Below, piece by piece: positions 1-7,516 of a DNA stretch of 9,185 nt; the stretch's first letter is position 1, and each line of letters begins with the position of its first letter. The DNA comes from Bacteroidota bacterium (GTDB lineage Bacteria; Bacteroidota; Bacteroidia; Bacteroidales; UBA10428), in NCBI GenBank assembly GCA_017860375.1, contig JAGDMB010000069.1, positions 1 to 9,185 of the forward strand, read 5' to 3'. The notes below the pieces were generated by a model, which searched no databases, had not been told where the DNA came from, and saw only the letters and a list, made by a program, of their open reading frames with translations. The position numbers were made by a program, and so were the translations under genes.

Positions 1-2398
1 GACAGAAATTATCAGGGACGAGGAAAATTTTCTCAAACCCGAAATCAAAGAACTGGAAGTTAAGGTGGTGGGCAAAATCGACCTTGACGCCATGAATCAG
101 CGGACTCGTCCTCCCAAAAAATCAAAACAGCAAAAAGAGGAAGAACGAAAAGCCAAAATTGCGGCACGAAAGAAAGGAACGCCGGCGGAACCATCCGCTG
201 AGGTGATGGATGATTTATCGGAAGGTGAAATTCCGGAAGGTATGGAAACGGAAGTTGATGTGATCCGGGCCACTGCAGATAAGCTTCCGGGACCTACCAT
301 TGTCGGCAAAATCAATTTGCTTCCTCCCGATCAGCGTAAAACCGATGACGACCTCGATGCCGGCAAAAAGAAAAAACGGCAGCGGATCAAAAAAGATACA
401 CACCGGGTTTCGGTTGAGTCCGGTCCGAATAAACCCATTGTTGAAGAAGATAAATTCGGAAAGAAGAAGAAGAAAAGAAAAGGTTTTCATACCGAAATAA
501 GCGAAGAGGACGTTGATCGTCAGATCAAGGATACTTTTGCCCGGATGTTTTCCAAAGGGAAGTCAAAAGGATCAAAGCATCGCAAGGAGAAACGTGAAAT
601 AGCCAGCCAGCGTTTACTGCAGGAGGAAGAACAGAAAGAAAAAGATAAGAACATTATTAAGGTTACGGAATTTGTCAGTGTGAATGAACTGGCAAACCTT
701 ATGCATGTGCCCGTGGTTGAAGTCATATCTACTTGCATGAGCCTCGGGGTAATGGTTTCCATTAACCAGCGTCTCGATGCAGAAACCCTGGTGCTGGTCG
801 CGGAAGAATTCAACTATGCGGTTGAATTTGTTACGGTTGAATTGCAGGAATCCATTCTCGAGGAAAAAGACAGTGAAAAAGACCTGGTCCCCAGGCCTCC
901 CATTGTAACGGTAATGGGACATGTTGACCACGGTAAAACCAAATTGCTCGATTATATACGGAATTCGAATGTGATCGCCGGAGAAGCCGGTGGTATCACG
1001 CAGCATATCGGCGCTTACGGGGTTGAACTGGAAGGCGGCAGGGAGATCACTTTCCTGGATACACCGGGTCATGAGGCTTTTACAGCAATGCGCGCCCGGG
1101 GTGCTCAGATCACCGACGTTGCCATTATTGTGGTAGCCGCCGATGACGGTGTGATGCCCCAGACGCTTGAAGCCATTAACCACGCCCAGGCCGCCGGCGT
1201 GCCCATGGTATTCGCCATCAATAAAATTGACAAGCCGACAGCCAATCCTGAAAAAATCAAGCAAACCCTTGCCAATATGAATATCCTGCTGGAGGACTGG
1301 GGCGGAAAATATCAGTCACAGGAAATTTCTGCCAAAACAGGCCTTAATGTTTCCAACCTGCTTGATAAAGTGCTGCTTGAGGCTGAAATGCTGGAACTGA
1401 AAGCCAATCCGAAAAAAATGGCCTCCGGCACCGTAATTGAATCCTCCCTCGACAAAGGCCGTGGGTATATTGCCACCGTGCTGGTTCAGTCAGGCACCCT
1501 GCATGTGGGAGATATTATGCTGGCAGGTTACCATTCGGGTCGCGTAAAGGCCATGTACGATGAACGGGGAAAACGGATAGATGAAGCAGGTCCCTCATCC
1601 CCTGTGCTGGTTCTTGGTCTTACCGGAGCCCCGCAGGCTGGTGATAAATTCAATGTTCTTGAAAACGAAAAAGAAGCCAAGGATATCGCCAATAAACGCG
1701 AACAATTGCAGCGTGAACAAGGCCTCAGGACCCAGAAACATATTACGCTGGATGAAATCGGACGAAGAATTGCCATTGGCAGCTTCAAGGAACTGAACAT
1801 CATTGTCAAGGGCGACGTGGATGGTTCGGTGGAAGCCCTGTCGGATTCGCTGATAAAACTCTCCACCGAGGAAATACAGGTGAATGTCATTCACAAGGCT
1901 GTGGGACAGATCTCGGAAGGCGATGTGCTTCTGGCTGCAGCATCCAATGCCATTGTGATCGGATTCCAGGTGCGTCCTTCCATGCAGGCCCGCAAACTGG
2001 CTGAAAAAGAAGAAATCGACATCCGTATTTATTCCATTATTTACAATGCCATCAACGAGATCAAATCAGCCATGGAGGGTATGCTTTCGCCTGAAATCAA
2101 AGAGGAAGTAACGGCAACACTTGAAATCATGGAAACTTTTAAAATTACCAAGGTTGGCACCATTGCCGGCTGTATGGTGAAGGAAGGCAAGATAAAAAGG
2201 AATTCAAAAATAAGGATTATCCGGGAAGGCATTGTGGTCCATTCCGGTGAACTTGCATCCCTCAAACGGTTTAAAGATGATGTGAAGGAAGTCGTCAGCG
2301 GGCAGGATTGCGGACTGAATATCGAAAATTACAACGATATTAAAACAGGCGATATCATCGAAGCTTACGAAACAACGGAAATCAAGAAAAAACTCTGA
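1..2398 (+). CDS. infB: Translation initiation factor IF-2, 5'-truncated by window edge
   Basis: IF-2 is the GTPase that brings initiator fMet-tRNA to the 30S subunit and promotes 50S joining in the cytoplasm. The reading frame is already open at base 2 and has no convincing start, so the true N-terminus lies upstream; the GTG codons at 65 and 68 are internal. In order: a Lys/Glu-rich N-terminal extension to about 640, an IF2_N domain (about 655-840), then the G domain with G1 GHVDHGKT (917-940), GGITQHIG (switch I), DTPGHEAF, NKID (1220-1231) and SAKTG. The beta-barrel domain II follows, then domain III (contains IGSFKELNIIVKGDVDGSVE) and the fMet-tRNA-binding C2 domain (contains GTIAGCMVKEGKIKRNSKIR) up to the stop. 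About 799 codons are visible, and Bacteroidota IF-2 is usually longer, so roughly 150-250 residues are probably missing. rimP and nusA commonly lie upstream. queG follows after 52 bases on the same strand. Identification is secure. Confidence 0.98.
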   Translation, partial: TEIIRDEENFLKPEIKELEVKVVGKIDLDAMNQRTRPPKKSKQQKEEERKAKIAARKKGTPAEPSAEVMDDLSEGEIPEGMETEVDVIRATADKLPGPTIVGKINLLPPDQRKTDDDLDAGKKKKRQRIKKDTHRVSVESGPNKPIVEEDKFGKKKKKRKGFHTEISEEDVDRQIKDTFARMFSKGKSKGSKHRKEKREIASQRLLQEEEQKEKDKNIIKVTEFVSVNELANLMHVPVVEVISTCMSLGVMVSINQRLDAETLVLVAEEFNYAVEFVTVELQESILEEKDSEKDLVPRPPIVTVMGHVDHGKTKLLDYIRNSNVIAGEAGGITQHIGAYGVELEGGREITFLDTPGHEAFTAMRARGAQITDVAIIVVAADDGVMPQTLEAINHAQAAGVPMVFAINKIDKPTANPEKIKQTLANMNILLEDWGGKYQSQEISAKTGLNVSNLLDKVLLEAEMLELKANPKKMASGTVIESSLDKGRGYIATVLVQSGTLHVGDIMLAGYHSGRVKAMYDERGKRIDEAGPSSPVLVLGLTGAPQAGDKFNVLENEKEAKDIANKREQLQREQGLRTQKHITLDEIGRRIAIGSFKELNIIVKGDVDGSVEALSDSLIKLSTEEIQVNVIHKAVGQISEGDVLLAAASNAIVIGFQVRPSMQARKLAEKEEIDIRIYSIIYNAINEIKSAMEGMLSPEIKEEVTATLEIMETFKITKVGTIAGCMVKEGKIKRNSKIRIIREGIVVHSGELASLKRFKDDVKEVVSGQDCGLNIENYNDIKTGDIIEAYETTEIKKKL
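62..337 (+). repeat. Two degenerate 14-codon copies of a VGKI-x-L motif in the IF-2 N-terminal extension
   Basis: Copy 1 (62-103) encodes KVVGKIDLDAMNQR and copy 2 (296-337) encodes TIVGKINLLPPDQR. They align without gaps, with 7 identities (V, G, K, I, L, Q, R) and conservative V/I, D/N and N/D pairs. They start 234 bases (78 codons) apart, separated by a charged low-complexity stretch. The VGKIDL element is a familiar part of Bacteroidota IF-2 N-terminal regions. That the second copy arose by duplication is inference. More copies could lie upstream of the window. Confidence 0.6.
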
Positions 2399-2450
2399 AC
2401 TGACCTTTCACCTGCTGATCTTCCGCTAAACGATCTTATTTTTCAAAACC

Positions 2451-3380
2451 ATGGTTGACCTGGAACAATATTCAGCCATGATCAAGGCCGAAGCCCTCAG
2501 GCTTGGTTTTGATGCCTGCGGGATTGCTCCTGCCGCCTCCCTGACGGAAGAAACAGACCGACTTACCCGGTGGCTTTCGGAAGGCTTTCACGGTTCAATG
2601 AAATACATGGAAAATCATGTGGAAAAGCGGAAAGATATCTCTCTGCTGGTCCCGGGCTCCGTATCCGTTATCGTTGTGTTGCTGAATTATTTTACCCGCG
2701 AGAAACAATTGGATCCCCTTGCTCCGGTCGTGTCAAAATATGCATTTGGAAAAGATTATCATCCGCTGATCCGGAAGAAACTTGCTTCCCTGCTGCACTA
2801 TATAAATACGGCTATCGGGAAAACCAGTGGCCGTGGATTTACAGATTCCGCACCGGTTATGGATAAAGCATGGGGCGCCAGGGCCGGCACCGGATGGATC
2901 GGAAAGAATGCAAACCTGATTTCACCCCGCAGCGGATCTTTTGTGTTTATTGGGACCCTGGTGGTGGACCGGCACCTGCATTATGATCAGCCGCTGCATG
3001 ACAGGTGCGGAAGCTGTACCAAATGCATGGATGCATGCCCTGTGAAAGCCATTGTCAAACCCTATGTGGTGGACGGAAGCCGGTGCATATCGTATTTCAC
3101 CATCGAAAACAAAGGAGAGATCCCTTCCTCCTTCCGCGGAAAATTCATGAACCGCGTGTTTGGCTGCGATATCTGCCAGGATGTCTGCCCATGGAACCGG
3201 AAAGCAAAACCACATTCCATTAAAGAACTTTTGCCGCTGCCCGGCTTGATTGAAAAGAGCAAAGAGGAATGGTATCGTTTATCCGAGGAGGATTTCGTAG
3301 CTCAGTTTTCAGGATCGCCCCTGAAACGTCCCGGGTATAAGGGACTGATGCGTAACCTCCGGTTTCTGAAGGAACCATAA
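2451..3380 (+). CDS. queG: Epoxyqueuosine reductase QueG
   Basis: QueG reduces epoxyqueuosine to queuosine at the wobble position of tRNAs with GUN anticodons, the last step of queuosine synthesis. It is a cytoplasmic enzyme using cobalamin and two [4Fe-4S] clusters. The 309-residue protein shows the family signature: YAFGKDYH (97-104), DSAPV with Asp132 at the cobalamin/catalytic position, AGTGWIGKN (145-153), a first ferredoxin motif CGSCTKCMDACP (Cys186, 189, 192, 196), Cys212 in RCISYFTIENKG, and GCDICQDVCPWN (Cys239, 242, 246). That gives all eight cluster cysteines. The C-terminal SPLKRPGYKGLMRN matches the usual family ending. The length fits the short form without the C-terminal HEAT-like repeats of E. 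coli QueG (about 380 residues). The ATG at 2451 gives the expected N-terminus; no clear Shine-Dalgarno precedes it. It lies 52 bases after infB with no terminator visible, so co-transcription is likely. Confidence 0.97.
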   Translation: MVDLEQYSAMIKAEALRLGFDACGIAPAASLTEETDRLTRWLSEGFHGSMKYMENHVEKRKDISLLVPGSVSVIVVLLNYFTREKQLDPLAPVVSKYAFGKDYHPLIRKKLASLLHYINTAIGKTSGRGFTDSAPVMDKAWGARAGTGWIGKNANLISPRSGSFVFIGTLVVDRHLHYDQPLHDRCGSCTKCMDACPVKAIVKPYVVDGSRCISYFTIENKGEIPSSFRGKFMNRVFGCDICQDVCPWNRKAKPHSIKELLPLPGLIEKSKEEWYRLSEEDFVAQFSGSPLKRPGYKGLMRNLRFLKEP

Positions 3381-3403
3381 TTGATGGCCCATATCAATGC
3401 GGT

Positions 3404-3439
3404 CTGCTCTCGTGTGCCCCTATATATTCCGTTGAGCAG
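3404..3439. terminator. Weak hairpin in the convergent queG / beta-helix spacer
   Basis: The 81-base spacer between the two converging stop codons contains CTGCTC (3404-3409) and its perfect complement GAGCAG (3434-3439) around a 24-base loop, and a smaller TTGAT/ATCAA pair near 3381-3397. Neither is followed by a clear T-tract on either strand. A bidirectional terminator is expected here from the gene arrangement, but the sequence supports it only weakly. Confidence 0.2.
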
Positions 3440-3461
3440 GAAAGGATATTTCTTCATGCAA

Positions 3462-5030
3462 TCATCTTATAATCACACACTTTACTGTTTGAATACCGTT
3501 TCCGGTCCTTAGCTGTATAAAATACAACCCTCCCGGAAATCCTGTTGCGTCAAAAGATAACCGGTATTCTCCGGGCTGAAGATCCTTATTGAAAAGCATT
3601 TCAACTGCCCGCCCGTAGCAATCGAGTACCTGAAGCTTTACCAGTGAATTGATAGGAAGCGAGAATGGAATTTCGGTGAAAGTCGTGAATGGGTTTGGAT
3701 AATTCTGGAAAAGTTTTACTGCATTTGCGTCGGACTTCGGGACTTCGAATATTCCGGCCGGGGGATTATAATAACCGGTTGAATTTTCAATCGCACCGAT
3801 ATCAGGTGTTGTATTTGCAGGATTGGGCCTGGGATTACCATTCATATCAAAGATTGATGCATAGTGCCATGTTCCGTTTACTTCAATTGAATCAGTTCCA
3901 TTGCTGATACAAGGTGAATTCTCAGTGAGTCGATAGTCGTCGGAAGAGGTATCTAAAAACAACGGATCGGATTCAATATTGAATTCATAGACTCCGGAAT
4001 AGCTACCTTCATTGACGAAATTGCGGGCAAAACTTTTTTTACCGCTTTCGATATCACAAAAATGAAAATCAGGCTGAGAACTGCCTTGAAGATTGACTTG
4101 ATTTCCGACGATTGCAGTATTCCCGAATATAATTGTATTAAAGAATTGAGGAGAACAATCGATTATACAAGCTGCACCCCCGTGACAAACCTGACTACCG
4201 GGCAGGTCGGCATAGTTATATACGATGGTATTATTGGTAAATACCGGATTGCTTTGATACAGGAGAAGCCCACCTCCACCGGCCGCATGATTTTTACATA
4301 TCAGATTATTCCTGATTACCGGATTTGAACTCCAGGCTATGCAAATTCCACCTCCATGATTTCCGACTGCCCTGTTGCAGGTAATGATATTATTCTCAAT
4401 AATAGGAGAACATGAAAGAATGCCAATAGCTCCACCCCCGTGAACAGCTAAGTTACCACTATTCATATTACAACTAAACAGGCAGTTTGATAGGTATAGT
4501 TTATTAAATCCTTTAACGAATAACGCACCTCCGCATCTGTCATAGTCATCTCCTGTATTCGCTTTTCCATATTTCAATGAACAATAAATAATTTTAGAAG
4601 AGTCGTTGGTATTGGAGGTGTCTCTAAACCGTATTCCATGCCAGCCAACTGATGTATCCTGGGCTGTAAAGGTAATCGTATCCTGAATCGTTCCAATTGC
4701 CAGCAACCTGCCCTGTACATTCAATTTGTAATGACCTGTAAAGACAACATTCACGCCCGGTTCAATAGTAAGTGTGGAGTCATTCGGAACAATAATCTCT
4801 CCATTAATATGATAAGGAGAATTGACTAATGTCCATGTACCACTCACATTTCCTGCAGGAACTTCTGTCGGGTTTTCGCCGATATGATCAAGTGCATCTG
4901 AAGGATAAGCAGGCGATGAAGCATAAGGAGAATTTGTAACCAAACTACACCGTGCATGAATTGTACTATATTTAATTAGTGCCAGTATTATTACTGCAGC
5001 ACAAAACATTATCACTTTTTTTGTTTGCAT
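3462..5030 (-). CDS. Secreted right-handed parallel beta-helix protein with T9SS type A sorting domain
   Basis: This is a predicted cell-surface or secreted protein of 522 residues. Residues 1-26 form a signal peptide (basic MQTKK, hydrophobic core 7-20, possible cleavage after Ala26). Residues about 60-135 are an N-terminal cap of the family type (GTWTLVNSPYHINGEI, LTIEPGVNVVF, GWHGIRF). Residues 166-310 form five Gly-started coils, followed by SDPLF (354-358), YRLTENSPC and PDIGAIE (409-415), a signature of choice-of-anchor beta-helix proteins. Residues 438-522 are the sorting domain: LFQNYPNPF, a central YGR turn, GLYFIQL and a basic end. In this family the domain directs export across the outer membrane and is normally removed on surface attachment. 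No catalytic residues for a polysaccharide lyase are identifiable, so substrate and function are unknown. The ATG at 5030 starts directly at the signal peptide and has no Shine-Dalgarno. By eye the gene is more AT-rich than queG or infB. It lies downstream of the hybrid regulator on the same strand. Confidence 0.9.
   Translation of the reverse strand: MQTKKVIMFCAAVIILALIKYSTIHARCSLVTNSPYASSPAYPSDALDHIGENPTEVPAGNVSGTWTLVNSPYHINGEIIVPNDSTLTIEPGVNVVFTGHYKLNVQGRLLAIGTIQDTITFTAQDTSVGWHGIRFRDTSNTNDSSKIIYCSLKYGKANTGDDYDRCGGALFVKGFNKLYLSNCLFSCNMNSGNLAVHGGGAIGILSCSPIIENNIITCNRAVGNHGGGICIAWSSNPVIRNNLICKNHAAGGGGLLLYQSNPVFTNNTIVYNYADLPGSQVCHGGAACIIDCSPQFFNTIIFGNTAIVGNQVNLQGSSQPDFHFCDIESGKKSFARNFVNEGSYSGVYEFNIESDPLFLDTSSDDYRLTENSPCISNGTDSIEVNGTWHYASIFDMNGNPRPNPANTTPDIGAIENSTGYYNPPAGIFEVPKSDANAVKLFQNYPNPFTTFTEIPFSLPINSLVKLQVLDCYGRAVEMLFNKDLQPGEYRLSFDATGFPGGLYFIQLRTGNGIQTVKCVIIR
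4101..4535 (-). repeat. Five tandem beta-helix coils within the surface protein
   Basis: Residues 166-310 split into five coils of about 25-32 residues, four of which begin GGG or GG after the first (CGGAL). Aligned columns show two fully conserved asparagines: Asn182, 213, 241, 266, 298 and Asn188, 219, 247, 272, 304. A Cys/Ser column runs Cys207, Ser235, Ser260, Cys292, two residues before a conserved Pro in coils 2-5. This is the pattern of stacked ladders along a parallel beta-helix. The repeats are clear in the protein but diverged in the DNA. Confidence 0.75.
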
Positions 5031-5060
5031 GGGTTTAGAATTTTAATGTTATTCCTGCAT

Positions 5061-5080
5061 CAAAATTCTATAAATAGAAT
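5061..5080 (-). promoter_or_regulatory. Candidate -7 box overlapped by a perfect palindrome upstream of the beta-helix gene
   Basis: Reading the minus strand, GAATTTTG (5068 to 5061) matches the Bacteroidota -7 consensus TAnnTTTG at five of six fixed positions and lies about 31 bases before the ATG at 5030. It overlaps a perfect inverted repeat, ATTCTAT-AA-ATAGAAT (plus strand, 5065-5080), with 7-base arms. No good -33 TTTG is present at 17-23 bases, as might be expected of an activator-dependent promoter. The palindrome could be an operator; in AT-rich DNA it could also be chance. Confidence 0.35.
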
Positions 5081-5157
5081 GAATCCTAAGGGTATAGTGG
5101 TTTCAGAAGAAAGGAAAAATGGCATGCGTGTGAGGAGTATTGTCTCAAAAGAAAGTA

Positions 5158-7338
5158 CTATTGTTTCACCGGGTGGTTTTCTGACCGGAAGTTGCTGGGT
5201 GTGATCCCGTTTTCTTTTATGAATGATTTGGTGAAGTAATTCGGATCCTTAAATCCTACATGATAGGCAATTTCTGCTATACTTATATCGGAGCTGATTA
5301 AAAGTTCCTTTGCCTTTTTAATCCGGTAATGGCGAATAAAATCGGTGGTGGATTTACCGGTAAGGGCGATGAATTTCCGGTGCAGTTGTGCCCGGCTGAT
5401 ACCCACATCGACACAGAGCCCATAAAGGTCATATTGCTCATCCTGGAAATTCTTACCGAGGGCTTCCATTATTTTCTGAAGGAATATTTCGTTTAAACCT
5501 TTGGGCTTTTCAATGCCGGTGGTTTTATACAGTATTTCACTGTATTTTGCTTTCAGCTTATGCCGGCCTTCAATAAGTTTGTTCAGCCGCACCTGAAGCT
5601 CTTTCTTATTGAAGGGTTTAACCAGGTATGCATCGGCCCCCTGTTCCAGCCCGATGATTTTTGAATCAATATCCGCCTTGGCAGTCAGCATAATGATAGG
5701 GATGTGATTGGTGCGAAAATCTTCCTTAAGCGTCCGGCATACCTCAAAGCCGTCTTTCTCGGGCATCATGACATCGCATACAATGATATCAGGCACGTTT
5801 TCCAGAGCCTTTTCAATGCCTTCGATTCCATTATTGGCTATCAGGATATGATAGGCATGGTTCAGAATAGAAACCAAATATTCAACCACATCGCGATTGT
5901 CCTCGATAACCAGCAGCAAAGGCAGTTCATTCGCTGTATTTTCCGTCACTTCCATTTCAGGCTGAAGAACGCTTTCAGGTTCTTCTTCCTGCAAACCTTG
6001 TTTCTTTTTAATGCCTTTATACGCAACCTGCCTTTTGGGTGCATGCTGAGTAACAGGAAGGCCCAGCATAAATTCTGTCCCCTGGTTCAGCTTGCTTTTT
6101 ACCCTGATGGTCCCCTTAAGGAGCGTGATATATTCTTTTACCAGGGCAAGGCCTATCCCGGTGCCTTCCGCTTTCCGTGTGCTTTCATCGTCGGTCTGGT
6201 AAAACCTGTCGAAAATGAAGGACAGTTTGTTCTCATCAATTCCCACCCCGTTATCCCTGATATATATAATAAGGTTCCCCGTGGATTCTTTTACTCCGGT
6301 TGGTTCTGTTTCAACCTGAAAATAGACGTCACCGCCTTGATGAGTGAATTTTATTGCGTTTGATAGCAAATTGCCCAGGATCTCTTCAATGATATCCGGA
6401 TCATAGTCCATGGTCAGTGAATCGATCTTCGACAGGAAGTGAAGCCGGACGTTTTTCTCTTCCGCAATACTGTGAAACGATTCCATGATATATCTGAGGT
6501 AGGGCAGAATATCCGATTGGATCCTATTGACAGGCATAGCCCCCGCTTCCATCTTCGAAAGATTCAGCATTTGATTCACCAGCCTGAGAAGTTTGCCGCC
6601 GTTGTTTTTAATCATTTTCATCTCTTTGCCGACCGTATCCCTGATTTTATCATTAATGGTATCGGCAATACCCAGGATAATGGTCAAAGGAGTACGAAAT
6701 TCGTGCGTAATATTGGTGTAAAATTTTGACTTCGCAGCATGCAATTGTTTCAGCCTTTCTTCCTCCTGTTTCTTCAATTTGGCAATTTGGAGATTATAGA
6801 TCAGCGATATAAAAAAGATCAATCCGACGGCACATGAAAATCGGAGCAATCCAAGGTAAAAACTGAGGTTGTCCAATAATCCCTGCTGCAAATTTGAATA
6901 TTCATGGATTGTGGTTCCCCCGAGTATTAATGCAAGGTAATACAGGATTATGAATGCGGCCCTGCGGTAATTCGGAAAAGTCAGGGCATATATAGGCCCG
7001 ACAAGCCCTACAACCTCAACTCCTGAAGAATGAAAAATGCCTCCATAAAAATAAGTCTTTATGGATGGAATTGTCACCAGCATTATTTGCAATATAAGGC
7101 CGTATATTTCGATATTCTTCCTGTGAAAATAAAATACAGTCAGCAAAAGGAGGAGCATGGAGAAATCAATAATGTCCAGGATTACAACCTTGCTGTTTCC
7201 TAAGGACAGGTTAAAAAGACCATCGCTGAAGTTAAAGAACAGAAAACAGGCAATGATGATCAGCCATATCTTTTTCCTCAGCAGGGTTTCTTTATCATCG
7301 CATGGGTAGAGTAAAAACCGGGTGGTCCATTGATTCAT
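5158..7338 (-). CDS. Membrane-anchored hybrid sensor histidine kinase / response regulator / AraC-family transcription factor
   Basis: This is a one-protein two-component system of 726 residues, expected in the inner membrane with its DNA-binding end in the cytoplasm. About six hydrophobic segments (near 24-38, 51-71, 76-93, 107-121, 127-141, 166-183) are followed by a short coiled coil. HisKA follows with His212 in THEFRTP, then HATPase_c with N-box Asn327 (LLSNAIKFT), G1 DNGVGI (362-367), an F-box and G2 GTGIGL (392-397). A charged linker (about 428-472) leads to the receiver (Glu479, Asp480, phosphoacceptor Asp522 in CDVMMP, Thr552, Lys574) and two AraC-type helix-turn-helices (about 619-719, with SIAEIAYHVGF and DPNYFTKSF). 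All catalytic residues are present. There is no periplasmic beta-propeller or Y_Y_Y domain. The frame extends to an ATG at 7446, but I prefer the ATG at 7338: it is preceded by an A/T-rich stretch, lies downstream of a -7 box at 7381-7388, and removes a poorly fitting 36-residue extension. The ATG at 7362 is an alternative. Confidence 0.93.
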   Translation of the reverse strand: MNQWTTRFLLYPCDDKETLLRKKIWLIIIACFLFFNFSDGLFNLSLGNSKVVILDIIDFSMLLLLLTVFYFHRKNIEIYGLILQIMLVTIPSIKTYFYGGIFHSSGVEVVGLVGPIYALTFPNYRRAAFIILYYLALILGGTTIHEYSNLQQGLLDNLSFYLGLLRFSCAVGLIFFISLIYNLQIAKLKKQEEERLKQLHAAKSKFYTNITHEFRTPLTIILGIADTINDKIRDTVGKEMKMIKNNGGKLLRLVNQMLNLSKMEAGAMPVNRIQSDILPYLRYIMESFHSIAEEKNVRLHFLSKIDSLTMDYDPDIIEEILGNLLSNAIKFTHQGGDVYFQVETEPTGVKESTGNLIIYIRDNGVGIDENKLSFIFDRFYQTDDESTRKAEGTGIGLALVKEYITLLKGTIRVKSKLNQGTEFMLGLPVTQHAPKRQVAYKGIKKKQGLQEEEPESVLQPEMEVTENTANELPLLLVIEDNRDVVEYLVSILNHAYHILIANNGIEGIEKALENVPDIIVCDVMMPEKDGFEVCRTLKEDFRTNHIPIIMLTAKADIDSKIIGLEQGADAYLVKPFNKKELQVRLNKLIEGRHKLKAKYSEILYKTTGIEKPKGLNEIFLQKIMEALGKNFQDEQYDLYGLCVDVGISRAQLHRKFIALTGKSTTDFIRHYRIKKAKELLISSDISIAEIAYHVGFKDPNYFTKSFIKENGITPSNFRSENHPVKQ

Positions 7339-7379
7339 TATATTTAAAAAACCTTTTGCCATAAAACATCTTAGTCTAT

Positions 7380-7406
7380 TCAAAATTATGAAATAATGAT
7401 CAAAAT
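7380..7406 (-). promoter_or_regulatory. Candidate promoter and 20-bp direct repeat upstream of the hybrid regulator
   Basis: On the minus strand, TAATTTTG (7388 to 7381) matches TAnnTTTG exactly, 42 bases before the preferred ATG at 7338. There is no TTTG at the usual 17-23 base distance; the nearest is only 12 bases upstream. The heptamer ATTTTGA occurs twice on the minus strand, at 7406-7400 and 7386-7380, exactly 20 bases apart, or about two helical turns. AraC-type regulators often bind direct repeats spaced this way, so autoregulation is possible but is inference. Confidence 0.35.
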
Positions 7407-7516
7407 AGAACTTCATAACGATTAAAAGCAAGGGTTGTGTCCGCATCTGGCGTTGGGCTGTTTGCTGAATTTCCGTTTGTCAATAAGAGCTTCTTCCAGA
7501 CCAGGCAGGTTCAGTT

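Noticed and set aside
458..483. 26-base purine-only tract in infB, considered as a slippery or triplex site
   Set aside because: It encodes the expected Lys-rich linker of IF-2, the frame continues normally, and no alternative-frame product is evident.
614..1264. 216-codon open frame on the minus strand inside infB
   Set aside because: It is antisense to the highly conserved IF2_N and G domains, has no recognisable domain, and is explained by codon bias of infB.
3381..5157. Possible polysaccharide utilisation locus around the hybrid regulator
   Set aside because: No SusC/SusD-like protein, glycosidase or lyase is encoded in the window, and the beta-helix protein shows no identifiable lyase active site.
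5079..5204. 41-codon plus-strand frame starting ATG in the regulator / beta-helix spacer
   Set aside because: It begins at the edge of the palindrome, overlaps the regulator's C-terminus antisense, has no ribosome site or promoter box, and shows no recognisable motif.
5704..6363. 219-codon open frame on the plus strand
   Set aside because: It lies antisense to the kinase and receiver domains of the hybrid regulator, which have every catalytic motif; it is a shadow frame.
7339..7516. Search for tRNA or small RNA in the YjbQ / regulator spacer
   Set aside because: No cloverleaf, no strong hairpin and no T-tract were seen; only the promoter-like elements and the open frame listed above.
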